Source: Chitinophaga silvatica (GTDB lineage Bacteria; Bacteroidota; Bacteroidia; Chitinophagales; Chitinophagaceae). From it: DNA of 64,000 bases. This document shows, one piece after another, positions 25,709 to 33,752 of the stretch. Every line of letters starts with the position of its first letter. Positions within the stretch are counted from its first letter, which is position 1. Made by a program: the position numbers and the translations under genes. The stretch is taken from contig NZ_QPMM01000001.1 in the NCBI RefSeq assembly GCF_003419895.1, forward strand, positions 1,054,001 through 1,118,000, read 5' to 3'. A model generated the notes under the pieces. It saw nothing but the letters and a program-made list of their open reading frames with translations, did no database searches and had not been told where the DNA came from.

Positions 25709-26456
25709 CGATTTAGACTCAAAAATGAGAATTTATGAAACACAGAATGATATTTCTGTACTTCCGGGAATGTATCTGATTGCCAGAATCGATGGGAGAG
25801 GATTCACCAAACTAACAAAGGAGCAACACAACTTTGAGAAGCCCTTTGATAAAAGATTCAATAATATAATGATTGAAACACTGCAACATTTAATGAATTG
25901 CGGTTTTAATGTCATTTATGGATATACCCAAAGCGATGAAATCTCATTGCTCTTTCATTTTAATGAAAATTCTTTTGCAAGAAAACGCAGGAAATTTATC
26001 TCATTACTGGCAGGCGAAGCAAGTGCAAAATTCTCTGTTTTATTAGGGGATGTTGCCGCGTTTGACTGCAGAATAATTGAACTGCCAAATGCATCCCTGG
26101 TGCTCGATTATTTCAGATGGCGTCAGGAAGATGCACATCGTAACTCTTTAAGCGCACATTGTTATTGGTTGTTAAGGCAAAACGGACAAACACCGGTTAT
26201 TGCCACTCAGCATATTAATAAAATGAGCTCTGCCGACAAAAATGAAATGCTTTTTTCCTATGGAATTAACTTTAATGAACTTCCTTCCTGGCAGAAAAGA
26301 GGAATTGGTATTTATTGGAAAAATGTAATTAAAGAAGGATTGAATCCAATAGATAATACTTTAATAAAGGTAGAAAGAAGGAAAATGTTTATTGATGAAG
26401 AATTACCAATTAAAGAGAAATATGATCAATTTATAGAAAGCATTTTAAATTCCTGA
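25698..26456 (+). CDS. Thg1-like protein (tRNA-His guanylyltransferase family, 3'-5' RNA polymerase)
   Basis: 252 residues. Family motifs are clear: ARIDGRGFTKLT with metal ligand D32, YTQSDEISLLF with D80-E81, FDCRIIELP, and YFRWRQEDAHRNSLSAHCYW. Thg1 proteins activate a 5'-phosphate with ATP and add nucleotides in the 3'-5' direction. Eukaryotic Thg1 adds G-1 to tRNA-His and carries a HINN motif; here the equivalent is HRNS, as in Thg1-like proteins that repair 5'-truncated tRNAs. Bacteria normally encode G-1 in tRNA-His, so repair is the likelier role. Overlap with the kinase-like gene suggests they act on the same RNA ends: kinase first, then nucleotide addition. Family call is strong; the joint role is inferred. 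Confidence 0.92.
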   Translation: MKFDDLDSKMRIYETQNDISVLPGMYLIARIDGRGFTKLTKEQHNFEKPFDKRFNNIMIETLQHLMNCGFNVIYGYTQSDEISLLFHFNENSFARKRRKFISLLAGEASAKFSVLLGDVAAFDCRIIELPNASLVLDYFRWRQEDAHRNSLSAHCYWLLRQNGQTPVIATQHINKMSSADKNEMLFSYGINFNELPSWQKRGIGIYWKNVIKEGLNPIDNTLIKVERRKMFIDEELPIKEKYDQFIESILNS

Positions 26457-26582
26457 AACGATCACATCAAATTTTAACTAAAAACGATTAGTCAGAGAAC
26501 ATTTCTTACTTCTGAGGCGTTCAATTTATAGATGGGTATTCAACCAATATCCCGGTATTAAACCCTGAAATCCTCGATAGTT

Positions 26583-27191
26583 ATGAATGTTTATAAGAAC
26601 GACCCCTATAAGAAAAGTACTTTCCCTTTTAGTAACAGGTTAAGGCGATTTATATGGATTATTAGCTGGAAACTTCTCGGTAAATGGACTCCCATTCCAT
26701 TTCATAACTGGCGTGTATTCCTTGTAAGACTTTTTGGTGCTAAAATCGGATTAGCCAATGCGATCTATCCGGATTGTAAAATCTGGGCTCCCTGGCTTCT
26801 GGAAACTGGTGACGTGGTAACTATTGGTCCCGGTGTGGAAGTCTATAACCCTGGCGGTGTACGTTTAGGGCATCATACTGTCTTATCCCAAAACTCTTAT
26901 CTCTGTGGTGCTACGCATAATTACAATGATATAAATTTTGCCTATCTGAAAAGAAGAATCGTAACTGAACCATACGTCTGGATTTGTGCAAGAGCTGTTG
27001 TTCTTCCCGGAGTTGTGTGCAGAGAAGGAAGTATCCTGGGCGTTTCTTCAGTCATATCTAAAGATATGGAAGCCTGGACTGTCTATAGCGGTCATCCCGC
27101 TATTAAAATTAAGAAGAGAAAAAACTTTCTGGAAGCCCCGGTTCCATTACCTGATAAAACTGATATTCTAGATAAAGATCTCATCCCATGA
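26583..27191 (+). CDS. WcaF-like acetyltransferase (left-handed beta-helix)
   Basis: 202 residues. The C-terminal half carries hexapeptide-repeat turns (VVTIGPGVEVYNPGGVRLGH, VVLPGVVCREGSILGVSSVI) and the catalytic-type histidine region CGATHNYND. The family is the putative colanic-acid acetyltransferase WcaF/WcaB group, which O-acetylates sugars of exopolysaccharide or glycan precursors in the cytoplasm. The N-terminus has a hydrophobic, tryptophan-rich segment (FIWIISWKLLGKW). It overlaps the next glycosyltransferase gene by 4 bp (ATGA), so the two form an operon, probably for surface polysaccharide or glycolipid. Confidence 0.85.
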   Translation: MNVYKNDPYKKSTFPFSNRLRRFIWIISWKLLGKWTPIPFHNWRVFLVRLFGAKIGLANAIYPDCKIWAPWLLETGDVVTIGPGVEVYNPGGVRLGHHTVLSQNSYLCGATHNYNDINFAYLKRRIVTEPYVWICARAVVLPGVVCREGSILGVSSVISKDMEAWTVYSGHPAIKIKKRKNFLEAPVPLPDKTDILDKDLIP

Positions 27192-28057
27192 TCTCTGTGC
27201 TGATTCTCACTAAAAACGAAGCGGCAGATTTACCCGGCTGCCTCGATTCTATCAGTTGGTGCAACGATATTCATATTTTGGATTCTTACAGTGAAGATGC
27301 AACTACAAGCATTGCACTTGCAAGAGGAGCTAAAGTAGCTCAGCGGCAGTTCGATGGCTATGCCTCACAACGCAATGCTGGACTACAGTTACCCTTCCGG
27401 TATGAATGGATTCTTATATTGGATGCCGATGAAAGACTACCGGAATCATCATATGAGATGCTGGTTGAAGCTGTTAAAAAGGATGGAAACCATATAAATG
27501 CTTTCAGCCTTCGGCGGAAAGATTATTGGAATAATTCCTGGCTTAAACATGCTCAATTATGCCCCAGTTATACCCGGTTGCTGAAGAAAGGAAAAGGAAC
27601 ATATATCCGTGAAATTAATGAAGTATTATTGGTTGAAGGACCTGTAAAACAGTTACCTGTAACAATAGAGCATTTCCCCTTTTCCAAGGGGCTGTATCAT
27701 TGGCAAAAAAAACATATTATTTATGCCACTATGGAAGCAGAACATTGGCTAAATGATACCTACGTTTTCTCATGGCAAAAAGCCTTGTTCTCATCCTCCT
27801 TCACTGAAAGAAGATTTCATCTTAAAGGATTATTCTATCAATTACCGGCCAGACCATTCATTAAATGGTGCTATATGATGCTTGTTAAACTTGCTTTTTT
27901 AGATGGATGGAATGGTATTGCCTATGTAGGCTTACAAACGATTTATGAACAAATGATTATTCTGAAATATAGAAAATTGAAACGAAGTAAAACTATTAAT
28001 CAATATTCAGAGAATACCATAAAATACCCAGATACCCCGGATGGAAGTTTACAGTAA
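27188..28057 (+). CDS. Family 2 glycosyltransferase
   Basis: 289 residues. The GT-A fold begins at the N-terminus (ISVLILTKNEAADLPGCLDS), with the nucleotide/metal motif ILDADERLP, similar to WaaE-type beta-glucosyltransferases of lipopolysaccharide. The product would be a surface glycan or glycolipid. A hydrophobic stretch near the C-terminus (~230-250) may bind the membrane. It is translationally coupled to the acetyltransferase gene. Sugar donor and acceptor are unknown. Confidence 0.87.
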   Translation: MISVLILTKNEAADLPGCLDSISWCNDIHILDSYSEDATTSIALARGAKVAQRQFDGYASQRNAGLQLPFRYEWILILDADERLPESSYEMLVEAVKKDGNHINAFSLRRKDYWNNSWLKHAQLCPSYTRLLKKGKGTYIREINEVLLVEGPVKQLPVTIEHFPFSKGLYHWQKKHIIYATMEAEHWLNDTYVFSWQKALFSSSFTERRFHLKGLFYQLPARPFIKWCYMMLVKLAFLDGWNGIAYVGLQTIYEQMIILKYRKLKRSKTINQYSENTIKYPDTPDGSLQ

Positions 28058-28145
28058 CGGGGCGTATCCTTCGCCGTCTTAAGTTTTGGTTGGGCCTCCA
28101 TCAATTGTTTACCAACTTATTTTCTTCCTTCTTCACTTACAGAAA

Positions 28146-29309
28146 TTATTCATTCTCAAATTCATACCAACCAATACCCAAAAAACCTTTATGCAGATAA
28201 ACTTTGATAGGTTGATTTTTAGATACACTGTCATAAAATGCCAGCGGAACTGACTCTTCATTTTGCCTGGTATGAGGCCCCCATGGCGCTAATTCGACAT
28301 AATATGAGGAGCTTCTGCTCCCTTTGCTTTTACGTTTATTAGTAACCTGAGTTTGAAAAACAGTAGCATCTTCTTTGTCGAGATACTTATTAATACTGAG
28401 TGTAAATCCATAGGCAATACCAAAAAACATAATTGCATAAACTAAGTAATAGCCCCGGAAATACTTAGTTCCTACAGCTTTTTCCCTGGTTAGAGCCACA
28501 AAGATTACAAATAAAATAAGTGCAATAATCCCTGAAATAATAAATACAGGCTTATAAGTTAATACATGAACATAAAGTGTAGCAAAAAATAAACCTGCTG
28601 TTGTAGCTATTACCGGAATGAATACCCCTGGAAGTTCTGAATCTTTTTTCTCGTCAATAGTGTAGATTCCACGGAAGTAATACATTACTCCAAATAATGG
28701 GATCAATGTAAGAAACAGTAGTATATGTAACCAGGAATATGATTGTTTGAAATAAGTTGTTAAAAGTGCCAGAGAAATAATGATTGCGTTACAGACATAC
28801 ATAGTTCTTTTAGCCGCTTTGATTTTTGACGGTCCGTTGTCTCCTAATTTTTCAACTACGCTTTCATACTCATTGGTATTCTCATCTTCAGTAAGGTCTG
28901 TAAAAGTTTCAAATATATATTCGTGAAGTATACTGCGGTTTTTAAGATAGGGGCTTACAGAAATACCTTTCTGTCCTTTTACTACACTATATAGCTTAAC
29001 AGAATTATTTTTTGGATTTATTATGTACCCCTTAATACTGGTTAATGCAAGTTCCCGGGTATATAATCTGCTCTGGAACTTAATGGTAAACTCGTCAATA
29101 GTTAAGGTTGCAAAGGTATCATTCAATGCGCCAGTAGTAATTGCAAGTAAACCAAGCCCAATGAGTGAAATGAACAACATGGGTGAATGGCGGGAATATA
29201 TAAATTCATATAATCCATAACCAATAGCTCCAAATGAAAGGGCCGCAAGTAAGACAACGATAATGCAGAATATTACTTTGGTTGTTTGGGAATACGTATA
29301 AGTTTGCAT
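28146..29309 (-). CDS. Polytopic membrane protein of unknown function
   Basis: 387 residues from the ATG at 29309; in-frame ATGs at 29321 and 29333 exist but lie at or before the expected transcription start. Hydrophobic segments are seen at roughly 10-35, 42-60, 170-190, 195-213, 230-250, 255-275 and 290-310. Between the second and third lies a ~110-residue soluble part resembling a PH-like membrane-associated domain (FATLTIDEFTIKFQSRLYTR). The C-terminal ~70 residues (VFQTQVTNKRKSKGSRSSSY) are soluble. No enzymatic motif is seen. Confidence 0.75.
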   Translation of the reverse strand: MQTYTYSQTTKVIFCIIVVLLAALSFGAIGYGLYEFIYSRHSPMLFISLIGLGLLAITTGALNDTFATLTIDEFTIKFQSRLYTRELALTSIKGYIINPKNNSVKLYSVVKGQKGISVSPYLKNRSILHEYIFETFTDLTEDENTNEYESVVEKLGDNGPSKIKAAKRTMYVCNAIIISLALLTTYFKQSYSWLHILLFLTLIPLFGVMYYFRGIYTIDEKKDSELPGVFIPVIATTAGLFFATLYVHVLTYKPVFIISGIIALILFVIFVALTREKAVGTKYFRGYYLVYAIMFFGIAYGFTLSINKYLDKEDATVFQTQVTNKRKSKGSRSSSYYVELAPWGPHTRQNEESVPLAFYDSVSKNQPIKVYLHKGFLGIGWYEFENE

Positions 29310-29330
29310 CCTTAAAGACATAGGTTTCCG

Positions 29331-29338
29331 CAAAAATA
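29331..29338 (-). promoter_or_regulatory. Promoter -7 element of the 28146-29309 gene
   Basis: The minus strand reads TATTTTTG, an exact TAnnTTTG match. Its position favours the start codon at 29309. A TTG lies about 18 bp upstream as a partial -33 element. Confidence 0.5.
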
Positions 29339-29496
29339 CAAAAAAGAACCGGCCGGCAAGCCAACCGGTTTCCTTTAAACCATCAACTAAACAACATCTG
29401 CTTGTATAACCCTGTGAGCCGGATTTTGTTTAGATACCCGGAAGTATCCAACAACAAACGAAATTTTGTAACTTCAGTTATCAATAATGGCACGTT

Positions 29497-32400
29497 ATGA
29501 AAAATTGGATATTCCGCTATCTATTTGGGTGTTGTGTGCTTTTTGCCATGCCTGCTTTCTCTGAAACAGATCCACCTCGTTATAATATCTGGCAACTCGA
29601 TAACCGTAACGGCCTTTCAAATAGCGCCGTAAATGCTTTATTTATGGATACAGACCAGGTACTTTGGGCCGCTACCTGGGATGGACTAAATATGTACGAT
29701 GGAAGTTCATTCCGCATATTTAATTACAACAGAGAGGATCCTGGCCAGAGTATCGGAAACAATGTTGTAATGCAGGTAGCAGAAGATGGCAAAGGAAGGA
29801 TCTGGCTTAGTACCATTGAAGGAGTTTCGATGTACGACAAGCAAACAGGTCGCTGTTCCAATTATATGTATAGCCGCCAGCCAACAGGCAGGATCAGTGA
29901 ACGTGACTTCTTATTACTGACAGATACCAGTCACCAACTCTATTGTCTGAACCAGGTGCGTGGACTAATAAAATACACAGAAAAAGATTCCTTCGAAGTT
30001 TGTAAATGGCCCAAAACAAATAATCGTGTTGTAAAAGCAGTATTCGACGCCGCAAACAGGCTATGGGTACTAAGAGGGGATAATGGATTGGAAGTATATG
30101 AACAACAGAACGACCAATGGAAATTACTTCAAAGACATCCCGATGTGCAATCCCTCTTTGTACCAGACGGACGTGTATTTTTCGTTACTTCCGATAGAAA
30201 TCTAATGGTCGTAGATCCCCGTACCCTAGTTGTACAACAGCGTGGCCAGCTACCTCATACCGTTAATGCTATTATTTATTATAAATCCCATTATTTAGTG
30301 GCATGGGGTTCCCAGGGATTTGGAGTCTATGACGATGCTATGCTACCTGACGAATCTTTTCTAAAGGAAACGCAACATCAATTGAAGGATTACAGGATAA
30401 CTTCCTGGGCATCCGGTAGTGAAGAAGTGTTGTGGTGCGGAACAGATGGAAATGGTATCATGAAAATTGCTCCTCAGGTGGGATACTTTGGAGTAGTTAC
30501 CCGGAGTTCGGCAGGCACAGCTTTCAGTAAGCCCGTAAGAGCCTTTTGTAATAACGGCAACAAATTATGGGTAGGTACTAAAGGCAGTGGTATTGTAAGT
30601 ATGTCAAATACCTCCGGTGGCCCGGTAACAGAACAATTACAGTTCTTCACAGAAGAGCTTGACAATAATGCTGTGTTTGCACTTTGTAAAGGGAAAGATA
30701 GCCTTATTTATATCGGAACAGATGGAAAAGGACTCACATTATTCGACCAGCAACATCAGAAATTTATTAAATGGTCGCAGATTGAAGGTAATAATCAATA
30801 TCCCAACTTTGGATCTGTTTATGCGATTGTAGAAGATCATGATAGCTCCCTTTGGCTGGGAACCAGTGGTTATGGCTTAATTCATCTGCGATTGGTAAGA
30901 AATGCCGGTAAATTTAAACTGGTATTCTTCAATCAATATATCTACAATGGAACCGATAAAGGTCCTTCTACCGATATTATTTATTCAATTGCCTTAGCTT
31001 CCAATAATGGATTATGGATTGGTTGCAGATATGGAGGATTAAATTATTTTAATAAAACAAATGAGCTCTTTACCATATATAAAGCATTTGGATATACTGG
31101 TAGTTTGTCGCATAACGATGTTATTGCAGTGTATAAAGACCGGCAACAGCGTTTATGGATTGGTACCAGCTATGGACTAAATTATATCCAGGAAAAGGCT
31201 CTAAATACTTCCCAGCCACATTTCGAAAAATTTAGTACAACCAATGGGCTTCCCAATAATACGATTCATGCAATTTCGGAAGACGAACAAGGGCAGGTTT
31301 GGGTCAGTACCAACCGGGGGTTAGCAAGAATTAATCCTTTTTCCCGCGAAATTTCCAATTTCCAGGAAACAGACGGACTACAAAGTAATGAATTCAGTGA
31401 CGGTGCTGTATGGAAAGATGCAGATGGTCGTTTGTACTTCGGTGGCATTTATGGATTCAACTATTTCCGCCCGGCCACGATACAGCAGCGCCGGTGGTTT
31501 CCAAATTTATTAATTAATGGGTTGCAGTTAGGGGCAAAAATTAAAAGTGAAGGACTGTTTGTTTTAAAACCGGGAGAGGAACATAAAAACCAATATGCAG
31601 TATCTAGAAGTGATAATTTCTTTGAACTCCAGGCCAAAGCACTCAGTTACTTACAGGCAGAAAAATGCGAATATGCCTGGTTCCTCGAAGGATTCGACAA
31701 ATCGTGGCAATATACTGGTGGCACGGGAAAAGTAGTTTACGGAAACTTACCTCCCGGCCAATATACTTTAAAAGTGAAGTGGAGTAATGGAGAAGGAATA
31801 TGGACTACATCAGGCATTTTATTACGAATCACAGTTAAGCAATTCTTCTGGTTGACCTGGCCGGCATTTCTCTTATATACTGTCATCTTAAGTGGTATTG
31901 GAATAGCATTCTGGCTTTATAGGAAAAATAAACTGGAAATGAAGCACCAGCTTGAAGTAGAACACCTGTTACGTAAAAAGGAAGAAGAGGTTCATGCCTC
32001 CCAGCTTCATTTCTTTACAAATATTGCTCATGAACTGCAAACGCCATTAACGTTAATTGTCGGTGCTTCTGAACGAAGCAAGGAAGATCCGGCAGATGCC
32101 TATAACTCTGCATTGGTACATCAACAAGCCAGTAGACTTACCTACCTGGTGCAGCAGTTGCTGGAATTCAGAAAAGCCGATGCCGGTTTTATGAAGAGCG
32201 ACTATGCAACTTTCAATGTTTCGGACTTAATGGAAAGCATCGTAGCATTATTTCAACCATTAGGAAAAAAACAGCTGCTGCATTGGCAGGTAAATATTTT
32301 ACCTGCAATGGTCATTGGCATGGATAAGGACAAGCTGGAAAAGATCTTATTTAATTTATTGAGCAACGCCTGCAAGTATACAAAAAGAGGTCAGGAAATC

Positions 32401-33552
32401 ATTTTTCGGTCGTGGGTCGGCGATCAGGCCTTACAAATTTACCTGTTCAATAGCGGAAGCCAGTTGTCGGAAGAGCAATTGACCGGCATTTTTACCAGGT
32501 TCTTTTCAATAGGAGAGCAGGGCAGAGAGTATATAGGTACCGGAATTGGATTGGCATTTACACAGCAACTGGTAAAATTGCTGAATGGTAATATTTATGC
32601 TAAGAATGAAAATAACGGAATTGCATTTTATGTGTCTCTTCCCCTACCGGAGCAAGCCAGCGAAGTTTTAGTTAATGCTACTCCTTCCTATTTATTAAGA
32701 TCAAGTGTTATTGATTTAGGACAGGATGTAGAGATGAGTGAGCTTTCCAACAAGTTATCCAGGATAGAGAGTAGTAGGGAGGGAAACAGGAAAAGTATTT
32801 TATTGGTGGAAGATGAAGGCGCGATTCGTCAATTATTGAAAGAATTGCTTTCCCCCGGATATATTATTTATGAAGCGGGAGATGGGGCAGAAGCTTTGGA
32901 TGTTATCCGGCGGGCAATGCCTGATTTAATTATCAGCGATATCATGATGCCTGATATGAATGGACTGGAACTTTGTAATAAAATTAAAAATGCTCCTGGA
33001 AGTTGCCATATCCCGTTTATTATACTTTCGGCCAGAGGAACCATAGATCAACAAACGGAGGGTTATGAAGCTGGTGCTGATGCTTATTTGCCTAAGCCCT
33101 TCCATGCGGCACATTTATTAGTTAGGGTTCGGAAATTACTTGAGTATAGGGATAGATTACATGAAATCTTCAAAGCGCAAACGCCGATGCTGGAGTTAAA
33201 GGAAGCCACGATAGAAGATACGGATAAGAAATTTCTGCAGGAGCTGGTAACTTTTATTGAGTCACAGATCGATGAACCGGAATTAAATGCTGAGTTGTTG
33301 GAGAAACAGTTTTTGTTAAGCAAAATGCAGTTATATAGAAGATTGAAGACTTTGTCCAATATGACCCCAAATGAATTTATCAGGTACGTAAGGCTACAAC
33401 AGGCAGCCCAACTTTTAATAAAAACACAGTTGACCGTTGCTGAAATATTTTATAAAACCGGGTTTAATAACCAGTCCTATTTCTTTAGAGAATTTAAGAA
33501 AATGTATCAATGCTCTCCAAACGAATATAGGGAACAACAAACGGCAGTATAA
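29497..33552 (+). CDS. Hybrid two-component system regulator (HTCS) of locus 2
   Basis: 1351 residues combining sensor and regulator. Order: signal peptide (~1-22), two seven-bladed Reg_prop propellers (~30-680; repeats such as LWAATWDGLNMYD, LWIGTSYGLNYI), Y_Y_Y domain (~700-780), membrane helix (~786-808), histidine kinase with phospho-acceptor H845 in HELQTPLTLI, ATPase with N-box NLLSNACKY and G-box GTGIGLAF, receiver with D1148 in SDIMMPDMNG, and AraC-type DNA-binding domain (~1240-1351). Periplasmic oligosaccharide binding would activate locus 2 genes. The divergence-free layout, just upstream of SusC, and the direct repeats before SusC fit local regulation. The H-box has Gln where Arg is usual (HELRTPL). 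Confidence 0.96.
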   Translation: MKNWIFRYLFGCCVLFAMPAFSETDPPRYNIWQLDNRNGLSNSAVNALFMDTDQVLWAATWDGLNMYDGSSFRIFNYNREDPGQSIGNNVVMQVAEDGKGRIWLSTIEGVSMYDKQTGRCSNYMYSRQPTGRISERDFLLLTDTSHQLYCLNQVRGLIKYTEKDSFEVCKWPKTNNRVVKAVFDAANRLWVLRGDNGLEVYEQQNDQWKLLQRHPDVQSLFVPDGRVFFVTSDRNLMVVDPRTLVVQQRGQLPHTVNAIIYYKSHYLVAWGSQGFGVYDDAMLPDESFLKETQHQLKDYRITSWASGSEEVLWCGTDGNGIMKIAPQVGYFGVVTRSSAGTAFSKPVRAFCNNGNKLWVGTKGSGIVSMSNTSGGPVTEQLQFFTEELDNNAVFALCKGKDSLIYIGTDGKGLTLFDQQHQKFIKWSQIEGNNQYPNFGSVYAIVEDHDSSLWLGTSGYGLIHLRLVRNAGKFKLVFFNQYIYNGTDKGPSTDIIYSIALASNNGLWIGCRYGGLNYFNKTNELFTIYKAFGYTGSLSHNDVIAVYKDRQQRLWIGTSYGLNYIQEKALNTSQPHFEKFSTTNGLPNNTIHAISEDEQGQVWVSTNRGLARINPFSREISNFQETDGLQSNEFSDGAVWKDADGRLYFGGIYGFNYFRPATIQQRRWFPNLLINGLQLGAKIKSEGLFVLKPGEEHKNQYAVSRSDNFFELQAKALSYLQAEKCEYAWFLEGFDKSWQYTGGTGKVVYGNLPPGQYTLKVKWSNGEGIWTTSGILLRITVKQFFWLTWPAFLLYTVILSGIGIAFWLYRKNKLEMKHQLEVEHLLRKKEEEVHASQLHFFTNIAHELQTPLTLIVGASERSKEDPADAYNSALVHQQASRLTYLVQQLLEFRKADAGFMKSDYATFNVSDLMESIVALFQPLGKKQLLHWQVNILPAMVIGMDKDKLEKILFNLLSNACKYTKRGQEIIFRSWVGDQALQIYLFNSGSQLSEEQLTGIFTRFFSIGEQGREYIGTGIGLAFTQQLVKLLNGNIYAKNENNGIAFYVSLPLPEQASEVLVNATPSYLLRSSVIDLGQDVEMSELSNKLSRIESSREGNRKSILLVEDEGAIRQLLKELLSPGYIIYEAGDGAEALDVIRRAMPDLIISDIMMPDMNGLELCNKIKNAPGSCHIPFIILSARGTIDQQTEGYEAGADAYLPKPFHAAHLLVRVRKLLEYRDRLHEIFKAQTPMLELKEATIEDTDKKFLQELVTFIESQIDEPELNAELLEKQFLLSKMQLYRRLKTLSNMTPNEFIRYVRLQQAAQLLIKTQLTVAEIFYKTGFNNQSYFFREFKKMYQCSPNEYREQQTAV

Positions 33553-33591
33553 TTATAACTAGTTGATTGTCAATATTTATTTTTAACAGGT

Positions 33592-33619
33592 GTACAGTTA
33601 TTTGCAATAATAGTACAGT
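33592..33619. promoter_or_regulatory. Direct repeat GTACAGT x2, HTCS binding-site candidate
   Basis: GTACAGT occurs at 33592-33598 and 33613-33619, exactly 21 bp apart, i.e. two helical turns. AraC-type regulators typically bind such direct repeats. The second copy ends 20 bp before the -7 element, at the place where an activator would touch RNA polymerase. Confidence 0.5.
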
Positions 33620-33639
33620 CCTTATCCCTTCCATGCACC

Positions 33640-33647
33640 TATTTTTG
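33640..33647 (+). promoter_or_regulatory. Promoter -7 element of locus 2 (SusC)
   Basis: TATTTTTG matches TAnnTTTG exactly. No -33 element is seen, as expected for an activator-dependent promoter. The leader to the ATG at 33753 would be about 100 nt. Confidence 0.6.
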
Positions 33648-33752
33648 AAGCATGATTCCAACGTATGAAATAGAGGGATTCCACTTACCGAAGAAGGTCA
33701 ACTAACACATTTTTGAAAACCGGTTCTATTAGGGAGCCATAAATTCTTACGA

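Noticed and set aside
29346..29371. AACCGG..CCGGTT inverted words between the membrane protein and HTCS genes
   Set aside because: The genes are divergent, so a terminator is not expected, and the match is short. It may be chance or a minor regulatory site.
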